A DNA stretch of 64,000 bases from the NCBI RefSeq assembly GCF_039543205.1, contig NZ_BAABJH010000001.1, forward strand, positions 1,550,001 through 1,614,000, written 5' to 3'. Source of the DNA: Flaviramulus_B aquimarinus. GTDB lineage: Bacteria; Bacteroidota; Bacteroidia; Flavobacteriales; Flavobacteriaceae. The translations under genes and the position numbers were made by a program. Shown piece by piece: positions 18,209 to 27,203 of this stretch. Within the stretch, counting starts at the first letter, position 1. Each line of letters opens with the position of its first letter. The notes beneath the pieces are model-generated. The model saw only the letters and a list, made by a program, of their open reading frames with translations, did not search any database and was not told the origin of the DNA.

Positions 18209-19420
18209 TTAAAAATTTTTAAGCTTACAGATAAATTTATTCAATACTTTATCTTTAGAGTATTTTTCTTCAACGTAATTTTTCGCATTTTCACCCAATT
18301 TTAAGCGCATATTCTTATTTTCTTTCAATATAACAATTTGCTTTATAATGTCATCTATTACAGTACCATCGAAGTAGAATCCTCCATTGGAATTATTAAA
18401 AACTTTTGCAACTTCACTTTTTAAATTTCCTGTAACAATTGATGGTCTTGAACTTGCCATCATGCCTAAAATTTTTGAAGGCATTACCGTATCGATAACC
18501 TCTGCTTTTTGAAACAATATATGTAAATCAGCACTTGATAATAGCGATGGTAAATCATCATATGGAACCAAATTATAATGCTTTACAAAATCGTAACCAT
18601 TTATTTTTGAAAGAAGATTTTCTTTTTCAGCACCTTCACCAACAACAATGACTTCAACATCATTAATTTTATTTAAAAAATTTAAAAACTTAATAAAAAA
18701 AACCCAGTCTTGCTTAGCTCCAATATTTCCAGAATATAAAATCTTAAATTTATCTGAACTTAAATACTTATGTGTTTTCAGAGTTTCATCACTAAACTTC
18801 TTTACATCAATCCAATTTGTAAGATAGTACGTTGAAGTTTCTGTTTTTGATTTAAGTTTATTAATCATCCCAAAACTTATGGAAGAAACCATATCAGCCT
18901 TCTTCAATACAAACTTTTCAATGCTCTGAAGCCCTTTAATAACGCTTTTCTTGTTACCATTAAGCAACCCTGAATCAATTGCTGCATCAAATTCAAAATC
19001 TTGGATGTGCACCCAGTGCTTAACGTTATTATATCTCTTTTTTAAAAACCAGCCTAATAAAGAAGATGTTGTAAATGGAATTATTGATATAACAATATCT
19101 GGTTTACCAACTTTAAAGAGGTTAATAAAATTCCCAAAAGTAAAGCTAATTAAATGAATTATTCTTTTAATGAATGTTGGATCTTTAGGGACATACTGCT
19201 TGCTTCTATAAACTTTTACGCCATTAATAATTTCCTTTACTAAATAACTTTTTAATTTATAATCTTGCCTGATTTGCCATTGCGGATAATATGGAAAACC
19301 TGTTATAACAGTAACATCAAACCCTTTAGAAACTAAATATTCAGCTTTCTCGGTTGTATATAAACCTATAGCACTATCTTCAGGATAATAGTTAATGCCT
19401 ATAATGGTGATTTTTTTCAA
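18209..19420 (-). CDS. Glycosyltransferase family 4 (WcaI-like)
   Basis: 403 residues. The N-terminus (KKITIIGINYYPEDSAIGLY) and the ITGFPYYPQWQI motif are those of WcaI-type fucosyl or colanic acid glycosyltransferases. The C-terminal half has LYSGNIGAKQDW and VMPSKILGMMASSRP, a GT-B donor site. The first codon is TTG, right after the wcaF-like gene's stop; no ATG lies near the N-terminus. A link to the GDP-fucose genes in the same locus is an inference from the WcaI resemblance. Confidence 0.87.
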   Translation of the reverse strand: MKKITIIGINYYPEDSAIGLYTTEKAEYLVSKGFDVTVITGFPYYPQWQIRQDYKLKSYLVKEIINGVKVYRSKQYVPKDPTFIKRIIHLISFTFGNFINLFKVGKPDIVISIIPFTTSSLLGWFLKKRYNNVKHWVHIQDFEFDAAIDSGLLNGNKKSVIKGLQSIEKFVLKKADMVSSISFGMINKLKSKTETSTYYLTNWIDVKKFSDETLKTHKYLSSDKFKILYSGNIGAKQDWVFFIKFLNFLNKINDVEVIVVGEGAEKENLLSKINGYDFVKHYNLVPYDDLPSLLSSADLHILFQKAEVIDTVMPSKILGMMASSRPSIVTGNLKSEVAKVFNNSNGGFYFDGTVIDDIIKQIVILKENKNMRLKLGENAKNYVEEKYSKDKVLNKFICKLKNF

Positions 19421-19960
19421 TTATCTCTTTTTTACTGGAATAGCGGGGTTTCCGTAACAGACATAGCCTTCAGGCGTACTTTTCATAACACTGCTTCTAG
19501 CTCCTATTACACATCCTTTTCCTATTGTTACTCCTGGAGCAATGTAAACATCATTTGTTATCCATGATTGATCTTCAATTACCACTGGTTTTGCTCCTAT
19601 TTCAAATTTTTCACTTTTATAGTCATGAAGTCCTGTATTAAAATATACGCCATGAGCAATTGCTACGTGACTTCCTATTGTAATAGTCCCTAAACTATAT
19701 AAAACACAATCTTCCCCTACCCATGTATGATCATCAATACTTACCTTCCATGGATAAGTCACCCTAACTGTAGGTCTTAATAACACTCCTTTTCCAATTT
19801 TAGCGCCAAATAACCTTAAAAGAAATCTTCTCCAGGAATATAAAAATTGTGGAGACCAAGCAAATAGGGTTTTTTCAATTAACCACCAAAGTTGAACTGT
19901 AATTTTTGACTTCCCTCTAAAGTCTTTTGGTACGGCAAAATTTTTTAAATTTTGATACAT
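19421..19960 (-). CDS. WcaF-like acetyltransferase (left-handed beta-helix)
   Basis: 179 residues with hexapeptide repeats, e.g. VSIDDHTWVGEDCVL, ITIGSHVAIAHGVYF, DVYIAPGVTIGKGCVIGA, ending in YGNPAIPVKKR. The order and the tryptophan-rich N-terminus (QLWWLIEKTLFAWSP) match the WcaF putative colanic acid acetyltransferase family. It likely O-acetylates a sugar of the repeat unit using acetyl-CoA in the cytoplasm. It is coupled to its neighbours: it starts one base before the stop of the preceding SDR and its stop abuts the next gene. Confidence 0.9.
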   Translation of the reverse strand: MYQNLKNFAVPKDFRGKSKITVQLWWLIEKTLFAWSPQFLYSWRRFLLRLFGAKIGKGVLLRPTVRVTYPWKVSIDDHTWVGEDCVLYSLGTITIGSHVAIAHGVYFNTGLHDYKSEKFEIGAKPVVIEDQSWITNDVYIAPGVTIGKGCVIGARSSVMKSTPEGYVCYGNPAIPVKKR

Positions 19961-20922
19961 TATTTATGTGCTTTATACCAATTATAAGTAATTGTTGTGG
20001 CTTCTTCTAGATTATAAGGCAAAACACCAACAACTTTTTCAACTTTAGTTGTGTCATAATCCATTGTTGTTAAAATATTGTTTAATCTAAATGATGTTAT
20101 AGGAGGAGAGCTATAGCCTATTCCCTTTAATATATCTCCCGCTTTTGCCAATAGTTTTAAAACTTGAATTGGTACAGACTTAACCTTTTTTCCGTGGAAT
20201 TTTTGTGAAATAATATCTGCCCATTGCTTTACTTCTAATGTCTTAAAATCAGATAAGTAAATAGTTTGTCCATTTAATTCTTTATCATAAATCAATTTAT
20301 CCATAATATGTACACAGTTTTCAACATATCCAAATTTTTTATGAATTTCTAAGCCTTTTGGATGAACGTATACTTTTTTATTTATTGAGTCGAAGAAGCT
20401 TTTATATGGAATATCAAACCAAGGACCCCATAAAGATGTTGGTCTAACTATAACCCAATTAGAAGTAAGTTCTTTTGAATCTCTTACAATTTTTTCTCCA
20501 ATAATTTTACTTTCGCCATATATTGTAGAAGGTTTATAATCATACTCATCTTTTGGATTGTAGCCAATTTCGCAAACTAATCTACTTGAAGCAAATATAA
20601 CTTTTTCTAAAGAACTAGAATAGTTTAAGGCTTTTATTACGTTTTCTACGCCTTGTATATTTGCACTATAATCTTTTAGTGTCTTCCCTTCTAAATCTGT
20701 TCTAGCGGCCATATGAAACACATAGTGTGGCTGAAAATCTTTAAAAACAGAAATTGTTAATTTTTCATCTAGAATATCTACATTTTTCCAAAAACCAATA
20801 TGGTTCTTGTTTCTAGGCTTTGCGCAGTCAATACTAACAACCTCGAAATTATCTTTATAAAATTCAATAATATTCGTGCCAATAAACCCTGAACCTCCAG
20901 TAACTAATATTCTCTTCTTCAT
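19960..20922 (-). CDS. NAD-dependent epimerase/dehydratase (SDR)
   Basis: 320 residues. Seen: TGGSGFIGTNI (NAD binding), FASSRLVCEIG, and the catalytic Tyr-x3-Lys in TIYGESKIIGE. It probably modifies a nucleotide sugar (4-epimerisation, dehydration or reduction), but its substrate cannot be told from sequence. It follows the upstream glycosyltransferase after an 82-bp gap and precedes wcaF without a gap. Confidence 0.82.
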   Translation of the reverse strand: MKKRILVTGGSGFIGTNIIEFYKDNFEVVSIDCAKPRNKNHIGFWKNVDILDEKLTISVFKDFQPHYVFHMAARTDLEGKTLKDYSANIQGVENVIKALNYSSSLEKVIFASSRLVCEIGYNPKDEYDYKPSTIYGESKIIGEKIVRDSKELTSNWVIVRPTSLWGPWFDIPYKSFFDSINKKVYVHPKGLEIHKKFGYVENCVHIMDKLIYDKELNGQTIYLSDFKTLEVKQWADIISQKFHGKKVKSVPIQVLKLLAKAGDILKGIGYSSPPITSFRLNNILTTMDYDTTKVEKVVGVLPYNLEEATTITYNWYKAHK

Positions 20923-21004
20923 TCCCTATTTAAAATTTTAAAATTCAATGTATGATTTTTATATCTATCAAGATTTAAAAATCTACGATTATAATTTTGC
21001 AAAT

Positions 21005-22084
21005 TTACAATATACTTTTGTATAAGTTTAACCAATCTTTAAATCTATACTCCCATGAATATTCTTTAGTAACAAAACTATTTAACTTTTTACCATTATC
21101 ATTTCTTTCATCATCGGACCAATTAAGTGAAACTTGTAAAGCCTTTTGTACTTCATTAACTTTAGGGTTTACTAAAAACCCGCCATTGTCTGACCATTCT
21201 TTTTTTAATCCTGTTTGTTTTGTAGTAATTACAGGTGTTCCATATACTGCTGATTCAAGATTTACCATACCGACTACTTCAGAGTGAGAAGGTGCAACAA
21301 AGACAAAGGCATTTTTAAATAATATTTCTTTTTCGACCCCAGTTATAAGTCCAACAAAACTAACTTTATCATTTAGATTAAGCTTTTCTACCAATACTTC
21401 TAATTCCTTTTGATAATCATTAAATCCACCTGCAATTTTTAATTTAAAATTTTTATTATCAATATTTGCAAATGCATTAATTAAAATATCAATTCCTTTT
21501 TTCTTATCAATCCTTCCTAAGTATAAAATATACTTTTCTTTCAAATTTGGAGCATCTATTTTAACTGATTTTGAATCTATTAGATTAGGTATTTCTACCA
21601 CATTAGTTTTTGGGAATAATTTTCTTAGCTCTTTAGCTTCTGGTAATGTAATAGCATGAAGGTATTTAGCTTTAGAAAAGATGTTCTTAACCACATATTT
21701 AAAATACATCTTTTTTTTAAAATTACCATTAAGCCATAACCAAGGTTCGTACATACCATGACATGAAATTAAATAAGGTATCCTATTATTAAATGCAAAT
21801 TTTGCTGCTGCATATTGAGGGTACATCCAAACACCATGAATATGTATAATATCGATATTTTTTTGACTGTGTAAAAAATTTAATTTGTTAATTAAATTCT
21901 TCGAAAAACGCCATGGTTTATTTCCTCCTTCTACTTTTATTACATCATCGTCTTTTTCTTTTCTTGTTGTAATGATAGTTGAACTAATACCGTTATTAAT
22001 GAGTCTATTATGCAAATCTTTAACTACGGTTCTTAATCCACCACTTAAAAAAGAAAAGTCTTCTAATATGTGTACTATATTCAT
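21005..22084 (-). CDS. Glycosyltransferase family 4
   Basis: 359 residues, GT-B. The N-terminus (IVHILEDFSFLSGGLRTVVK) has the glycine-rich acceptor loop, and the C-terminal half shows LYLGRIDKKKGIDILI and a donor-binding stretch ending GMVNLESAVYGTPVI (E-x7-E-like). It is a cytoplasmic enzyme of repeat-unit assembly; the donor sugar is unknown. It lies 7 bp downstream of the O-antigen ligase-like gene. Confidence 0.88.
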   Translation of the reverse strand: MNIVHILEDFSFLSGGLRTVVKDLHNRLINNGISSTIITTRKEKDDDVIKVEGGNKPWRFSKNLINKLNFLHSQKNIDIIHIHGVWMYPQYAAAKFAFNNRIPYLISCHGMYEPWLWLNGNFKKKMYFKYVVKNIFSKAKYLHAITLPEAKELRKLFPKTNVVEIPNLIDSKSVKIDAPNLKEKYILYLGRIDKKKGIDILINAFANIDNKNFKLKIAGGFNDYQKELEVLVEKLNLNDKVSFVGLITGVEKEILFKNAFVFVAPSHSEVVGMVNLESAVYGTPVITTKQTGLKKEWSDNGGFLVNPKVNEVQKALQVSLNWSDDERNDNGKKLNSFVTKEYSWEYRFKDWLNLYKSIL

Positions 22085-22091
22085 AATGCTT

Positions 22092-23336
22092 TTATATCTT
22101 ATTGCTTAATACATCCCTTTCTTTATTAGGTTTAAAAAGAAGGATATTAATAAATAGGGAAATTATTATTACACCATCTTCTCTTTCTAAAATATTTTCG
22201 GTTAACATATTTAAACAAAAATACAATGTTAAAAGAAAAAGAATTTGAGATTCTTTCTTATTGGATATTTTAAAAAGATAAAAAAAGTAATATATAAAGG
22301 TAAAAAAACCCAATAAACCCGTAGACAAAAGAATGCTTAGAAATTGATTATGTGAGTTGTAGTTTTTATTTAAAAAATCAACATTTTTTTGCTCATAACA
22401 ATCATTTAAAACCATTTTAGTGTCTCCCCAGCCATATCCAAAATATGGAGACTGAGCTATTTTTTTTAAAGCACACTCGTAAATTTGAATTCTTATTGCA
22501 GTTGATGAGTTTTTATTGTTTTCGATATTAAACAATTCCTTAAATCTATTTACATTATTGTATTTTGGAACGTATAATATAAACAAAATTAATATTGCTG
22601 AAATTGAGGATATATATAAAATATGTTTATAATTAGATTTATTTTTTATTAGAAAAATTAGCCCAACTATTCCTAAAAAAATTATTGGCCCTTTCTTGTT
22701 CAAAATAGCTATAAATGTAATTAGGAGTATTAAAACAAAAAACAAAGCCTTTTTAAGACTTGGCCCACAGTTTCCTATTATTGATAGGGTAAAAATAATC
22801 GCAACACCTATACAAATAGACAAATAAATTGAATGAATTTCAAAATGCTTAATTCTAATATCAACTAAATTTGTATAATGTATTAAAGTGCTTTTAAAAG
22901 TATAAAATGGTTCAGTAAAATAGAAAAATAAAAAAGTTGAAATTAAAAAGAAAACTAAAGAAAATATAAATGTAAGTTTAAGTGTTTGGATAGATTTTTC
23001 TGTTAAAAGGGCTTTATCTGCTCCTACTATGTAAAAAATTAGAGGAAACACAACTAATGACAATCCTGTTTCTAACTTCCTCATTGCAAAATTAATATCA
23101 CTTGAATAAGCAATACTTATAAGTAAAATGATAAAAAAACTTATGCTTATTACAAACTTCTTAGTTTCTAAAACAGGTTTTTGGTTTAATTTTAAATATC
23201 TAACAATTACAACTAATAACAGTAATGCTATTGGCACGCCTTTAAATTGGTCTGGCACTAAAATAATCGCACTATTTAAATAAATTAAAAATCGTAATAG
23301 CTGATTATAAAAATTTATGTTAGCAGTCGTTTTCAC
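22092..23336 (-). CDS. O-antigen ligase/polymerase family membrane protein (Wzy_C)
   Basis: 414 residues, about 10-11 membrane helices. The large periplasmic loop carries YFGYGWGDTKM and the FLNKNYNSHNQFLSILL motif with its conserved NSHN, typical of the O-antigen ligase (WaaL/Wzy_C) family. Members ligate or polymerise glycans on the periplasmic face of the inner membrane. It starts with GTG, overlapping the Wzy stop by 4 bp (GTGA). With a second polymerase-like gene next door, one could be a polymerase and the other a ligase. Confidence 0.85.
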   Translation of the reverse strand: MKTTANINFYNQLLRFLIYLNSAIILVPDQFKGVPIALLLLVVIVRYLKLNQKPVLETKKFVISISFFIILLISIAYSSDINFAMRKLETGLSLVVFPLIFYIVGADKALLTEKSIQTLKLTFIFSLVFFLISTFLFFYFTEPFYTFKSTLIHYTNLVDIRIKHFEIHSIYLSICIGVAIIFTLSIIGNCGPSLKKALFFVLILLITFIAILNKKGPIIFLGIVGLIFLIKNKSNYKHILYISSISAILILFILYVPKYNNVNRFKELFNIENNKNSSTAIRIQIYECALKKIAQSPYFGYGWGDTKMVLNDCYEQKNVDFLNKNYNSHNQFLSILLSTGLLGFFTFIYYFFYLFKISNKKESQILFLLTLYFCLNMLTENILEREDGVIIISLFINILLFKPNKERDVLSNKI

Positions 23337-24751
23337 ATTTTAACTTTCTTCTTTCCAAAGAAAGAAAAATACATTTTAGGAATTATAAGGATAACTATAA
23401 AGGTTGCAAATAAAAATGCATAACCATTTGTAAAATCTCCTCTTAGAAAGAAAATCATATGTATTGAGGCATAAAACCCTGCTGCGACTTTTAATGGGTC
23501 CTCTCCGTTAATCCAATTAACCATTCGCGTCATAAAAAAAGCTAAAAGTATGGCAAATAATATAACTCCTAATAACCCAAAGTTTATATAACCTTCAGAA
23601 ACAAAAGGGTTTGAAAGATTTGTAAAATAATAGGGGTTGGTCGGGTCCCCGTAATTATCTCTTAAATAATTCCCAATAAACTCCCCACTGGATATAGGTT
23701 TACTTTCCCATATTTTTCTAGGAACAAAGAAAAAAACCGCCCCAGAAAGCTGTTCTCCAAAAGAAAAAGTATCCTTTTCAACATGCTCAATTGTAGCCGA
23801 AAAGTTTATAAAAGCATCGTAATTTAATGTCGTAAACGTATTTGTTACACCATGGTTTTGTAACTGATATAATAAAAGTTTTGGCTCGTTTATCAACTTA
23901 TCTAACGTATACCCTGAATGTGTAATCAATGATATTGTAGGAAAGATAATAACCATGGAAAAAAACAAGAAAATTAAAGATTTAAAATTAGTGTTTAGTA
24001 ATTTAGGTATTAAAAGAAATACTATTGTTATGTATATAGGCCCTAGCGCATTTCTTTTTTCAGTTAAAGGGTTCTTTAACACTAGTATCAATACAAGCAT
24101 CAAAAAAGTAATAATTAATATGATATAAAAATTTTTTGACTTTTTATATTTCTTTAAATAATATACTCCTAAAACAAAGGCAGGAAAAGGAATCATTAAT
24201 ATGATTTTCTCTTTAATTAGCAATGCAGATTTTGTTGTTCCATCCAATACTGAATAATTATGAGATAAATACTCCTGTTTAATATAATCTATATTAATTA
24301 AAAAAATAATCATGCTAATTACAAAAAAAACAAGAATATGAAAAGATAAATTCATGTCTTTCTTGTAAATTTTAGCCTTTAATTTCATCGCATTAAAATA
24401 ACGATATGCTATATAGAAAACTATATTAAATATCAATATAAATACACTCGTTTTAATTATTAAATAGTCGCTATAAATCAACTTTGTTACCAGCTTTAAA
24501 TCTCCTGATGTAAATACTTTATGTATTTGCAACATGGGTGCCACAATAAAGAACATGAAATTGAAAACTATATACGATGCCATAATAGGGGCAAATTTTT
24601 TATCTTTAAATAGGTAATAAATAGTCATGATCAAAATCACCAAAAAATTTAAAGTAAAAAGAATCTTTATAAAAAAAGGAACTGCTGTAAAAAAGAGTAG
24701 AGGTATAAAAATAATAAAAAAGAGTAATAAAAATAGAATCTTGCCTTTCAT
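23333..24751 (-). CDS. wzy: Oligosaccharide repeat-unit polymerase (Wzy)
   Basis: 472 residues, about 12 transmembrane helices with a large periplasmic loop at about residues 290-400 (VPRKIWESKPISSGEFIGN), a pattern of O-antigen polymerases. Wzy proteins join lipid-linked repeat units after flipping by Wzx. The gene follows the flippase across the locus's largest internal gap (24752-24949; AT-rich, no gene or clear promoter seen). It overlaps the ligase-like gene by 4 bp. Confidence 0.8.
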   Translation of the reverse strand: MKGKILFLLLFFIIFIPLLFFTAVPFFIKILFTLNFLVILIMTIYYLFKDKKFAPIMASYIVFNFMFFIVAPMLQIHKVFTSGDLKLVTKLIYSDYLIIKTSVFILIFNIVFYIAYRYFNAMKLKAKIYKKDMNLSFHILVFFVISMIIFLINIDYIKQEYLSHNYSVLDGTTKSALLIKEKIILMIPFPAFVLGVYYLKKYKKSKNFYIILIITFLMLVLILVLKNPLTEKRNALGPIYITIVFLLIPKLLNTNFKSLIFLFFSMVIIFPTISLITHSGYTLDKLINEPKLLLYQLQNHGVTNTFTTLNYDAFINFSATIEHVEKDTFSFGEQLSGAVFFFVPRKIWESKPISSGEFIGNYLRDNYGDPTNPYYFTNLSNPFVSEGYINFGLLGVILFAILLAFFMTRMVNWINGEDPLKVAAGFYASIHMIFFLRGDFTNGYAFLFATFIVILIIPKMYFSFFGKKKVKM

Positions 24752-24949
24752 TCAATTGACGCTCCTTAGAGCACATTTTTTAGATCTTAAAGTAATTTTT
24801 ATTACAAAGAATAAAAACATTCTAATTTGCACCTAATTAAAAATTAATATTTCTATAAATATAAACAAAACATAAAATTAATAACTATAAACTATTTATT
24901 AAATAAAAGCTTATCAAGGTTAATCTATAATTGTATCAATTTGCTGTGT

Positions 24950-26251
24950 TTATTTTAAGTACTTACTGAAAATAAATACACCTACTTTATCTTTTCTGTA
25001 AATGTAAATGACACCTGTCAAATTCCAAAAAACCATACTAATTCCAGTTGATATTGCTGCTCCGGCCATTCCATATTTAGGGATAAATAATATATTCAGA
25101 ACAATATTTATTCCTAAGGCAATAATTAATATGAAAAGATAAGCCTTTTGTCTGCCTGTCATGTTTAAATAAACCCCTACAGATCCACAAAATGCGTTAA
25201 ACATTTGCGCAACAATCATGACAATTAAAGCAGTATTTGCAAGGATATAACTCCCTCCAAACAAAGCTAAAATTTTTTCAGAAAATATATATATAAAAAC
25301 TATAGCAGGCACTGTTAAATAGAAGTTTAACATTGTAGATTTTACAATCAATTTCTTTAGAGAGTCATATTCTTTTAAAAAATATAATTTTGAAATATCT
25401 GGAGCAATAACCGCATTAATTGTTGTTAATATAAGCCCAATTCCTGTAGTTATTTTAACTGCTGCTCCATAATAAGCCACTTTTTCAAAAGACCAGTATT
25501 TTTCTAGAATAAAAATATCGAAACTTTGCATCATTAGAAGTGTAATCAAACTAAATGACATTGGAAAAGACACTTTAATAATCTCTAAATATCGAATTTT
25601 TTTTGAGGCTTCTTTTAGTTTAACTATTCTTAATTGAAGTATAATTATTATAGTAGTGATTAAACTTATCAAATAAAATATAAAAATATAACCATCTAAT
25701 AAATATGAAAAATCTTTAATAAACAACAAAATTACCCCTAAAATCATTAAGCTTCCAAAACGCAATATGTTAGAAGATATTTCAGATATATACAATAGGT
25801 TTAAGCCTCTTAAAACCTGAAAATTCAAAATACTTATTGTATATGGAAAAAGTACAATTATTACCTTATTAAATATATTTTTTATCTCTAAGTCTTGAAA
25901 ATATGGAATCTTAATGCACTCGCTTAGAAATAAATATAATACTGTTATGGCTAAAAAGTTTACTAATAATATAATTAGCATTCTCTTATATAGCGATACC
26001 ACTTTATCGAAACTGTTTTGAGCTTGAAGTTTTCCTGTAAATTGTAGAAAAGAATTATTCATTCCCAACAAACATATTGCGCCAAATAAAATCAACACAT
26101 AGCTCATAAAACTAAACTTTCCAAAAAGAGCCTCACTAGCATTATTTGTAATAATAAATATAGCAGCAAATTGTAAAATCACTCCTAACACTTTTATGGA
26201 AAGAACAATGATACTTTTCTTAAATAATGCAGATTTTAATGATTTAAGCAC
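24950..26251 (-). CDS. wzx: Polysaccharide flippase Wzx (oligosaccharide translocase)
   Basis: 433 residues with about 12-14 membrane helices and no soluble domain, matching the polysaccharide synthesis/MOP flippase family (N-terminal KKSIIVLSIKVLGVILQFAA; C-terminal GMAGAAISTGISMVFWN). It would flip undecaprenyl-linked repeat units across the inner membrane. The frame opens with GTG (CAC on the plus strand); no ATG is available before the first helix. It lies 24 bp downstream of the sulfotransferase. Confidence 0.88.
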   Translation of the reverse strand: MLKSLKSALFKKSIIVLSIKVLGVILQFAAIFIITNNASEALFGKFSFMSYVLILFGAICLLGMNNSFLQFTGKLQAQNSFDKVVSLYKRMLIILLVNFLAITVLYLFLSECIKIPYFQDLEIKNIFNKVIIVLFPYTISILNFQVLRGLNLLYISEISSNILRFGSLMILGVILLFIKDFSYLLDGYIFIFYLISLITTIIIILQLRIVKLKEASKKIRYLEIIKVSFPMSFSLITLLMMQSFDIFILEKYWSFEKVAYYGAAVKITTGIGLILTTINAVIAPDISKLYFLKEYDSLKKLIVKSTMLNFYLTVPAIVFIYIFSEKILALFGGSYILANTALIVMIVAQMFNAFCGSVGVYLNMTGRQKAYLFILIIALGINIVLNILFIPKYGMAGAAISTGISMVFWNLTGVIYIYRKDKVGVFIFSKYLK

Positions 26252-26275
26252 TTTATCTTTTGTGGGGTTAATTTT

Positions 26276-27175
26276 TTATTGCTTCCAAATAGATAAATCC
26301 GTATCTAAAATATTTTGAAGCTCATTTATATCATCATTAAAAACGCCCTTTAAATAATCACGTTCATAATCTTCTATTATAATTGGTTTTGTGTTTGTTT
26401 TTTGAATTAAGAACTTAATTTTTGAACGTGTGTTATTGGGTAATATTTTTTTAAAAATTGTCTTAACAAAACTATCCTTTAAAAGTATTCTATTTAAAAG
26501 TTGAGATTTAGATTTTCCAGAAATATTTCTGTGTAATTCAGTAAAATTACTAGGTTGATTGTCAGTGCCCAAAAATTTTAAAACCTCCTTGACTACATTT
26601 TCTTGGTTTTTTACAAACTCTTCAAAAATAATGACTTTAACATTAGTGAAATTATCTAAAAATGCTTTTGTTGAATCTGAATAATAGCCTGCATTTTTAT
26701 AAGACCAAATAAATTCATAATCTAATTTTCGTCGTTCGTCTTCTAGTTTTAACGCTTCTATATAAGATTTGTCTTCTCTTCCATCCCTTACTAAATGAGA
26801 ATAAGCTGAAAACGCTCTTTTAGAAGGGTTTCTAAGCATAATAATAATTTTGGGATCTCCAATAATTTCTTTAATTAACGGAATAGATTTATCATGATAA
26901 TACAATAAATCCACACTAGATTCTCCTTTTAATTGATTTGGTTTTGCTTTTTTAAATAGTGATTTATATTCTTCTAAAGATTTAACAGCCTTCTTTTTAG
27001 TAAAATCATCTCCTTTCCCTCTATAGCAGTCTTTTAAAAAACTATATGTTAAAAACTTAGGCTCCTTTGGGTTGCAAATAAACATATCTTTATGCGTATT
27101 TAAATAATCACCTAAAGATGTTGTACCACATTTAGCTGCTCCTACAATTAAAAAATCTGGAAGGTCTTTTTTCAT
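26276..27175 (-). CDS. PAPS-dependent sulfotransferase
   Basis: 299 residues. The 5'-phosphosulfate-binding loop GAAKCGTTSL (about residues 12-21) and the 3'-phosphate motif LRNPSKRAFSAYSH (about 114-127) are the two hallmarks of heparan-type sulfotransferases. The enzyme moves sulfate from PAPS onto a glycan hydroxyl or amine. It has no signal peptide, so it probably acts on lipid-linked intermediates in the cytoplasm. The same locus encodes CysDN, CysC and CysQ (35372-39421), which make PAPS and remove PAP, strongly suggesting a sulfated polysaccharide. Confidence 0.92.
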   Translation of the reverse strand: MKKDLPDFLIVGAAKCGTTSLGDYLNTHKDMFICNPKEPKFLTYSFLKDCYRGKGDDFTKKKAVKSLEEYKSLFKKAKPNQLKGESSVDLLYYHDKSIPLIKEIIGDPKIIIMLRNPSKRAFSAYSHLVRDGREDKSYIEALKLEDERRKLDYEFIWSYKNAGYYSDSTKAFLDNFTNVKVIIFEEFVKNQENVVKEVLKFLGTDNQPSNFTELHRNISGKSKSQLLNRILLKDSFVKTIFKKILPNNTRSKIKFLIQKTNTKPIIIEDYERDYLKGVFNDDINELQNILDTDLSIWKQ

Positions 27176-27203
27176 ATTATCATTTTTAACAATAAAACAA
27201 TAT

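Noticed and set aside
24752..24949. 198-bp gap between wzx and wzy as a possible gene or promoter site
   Set aside because: AT-rich with stops in all frames of interest and no TAnnTTTG on the minus strand; nothing supportable was found.
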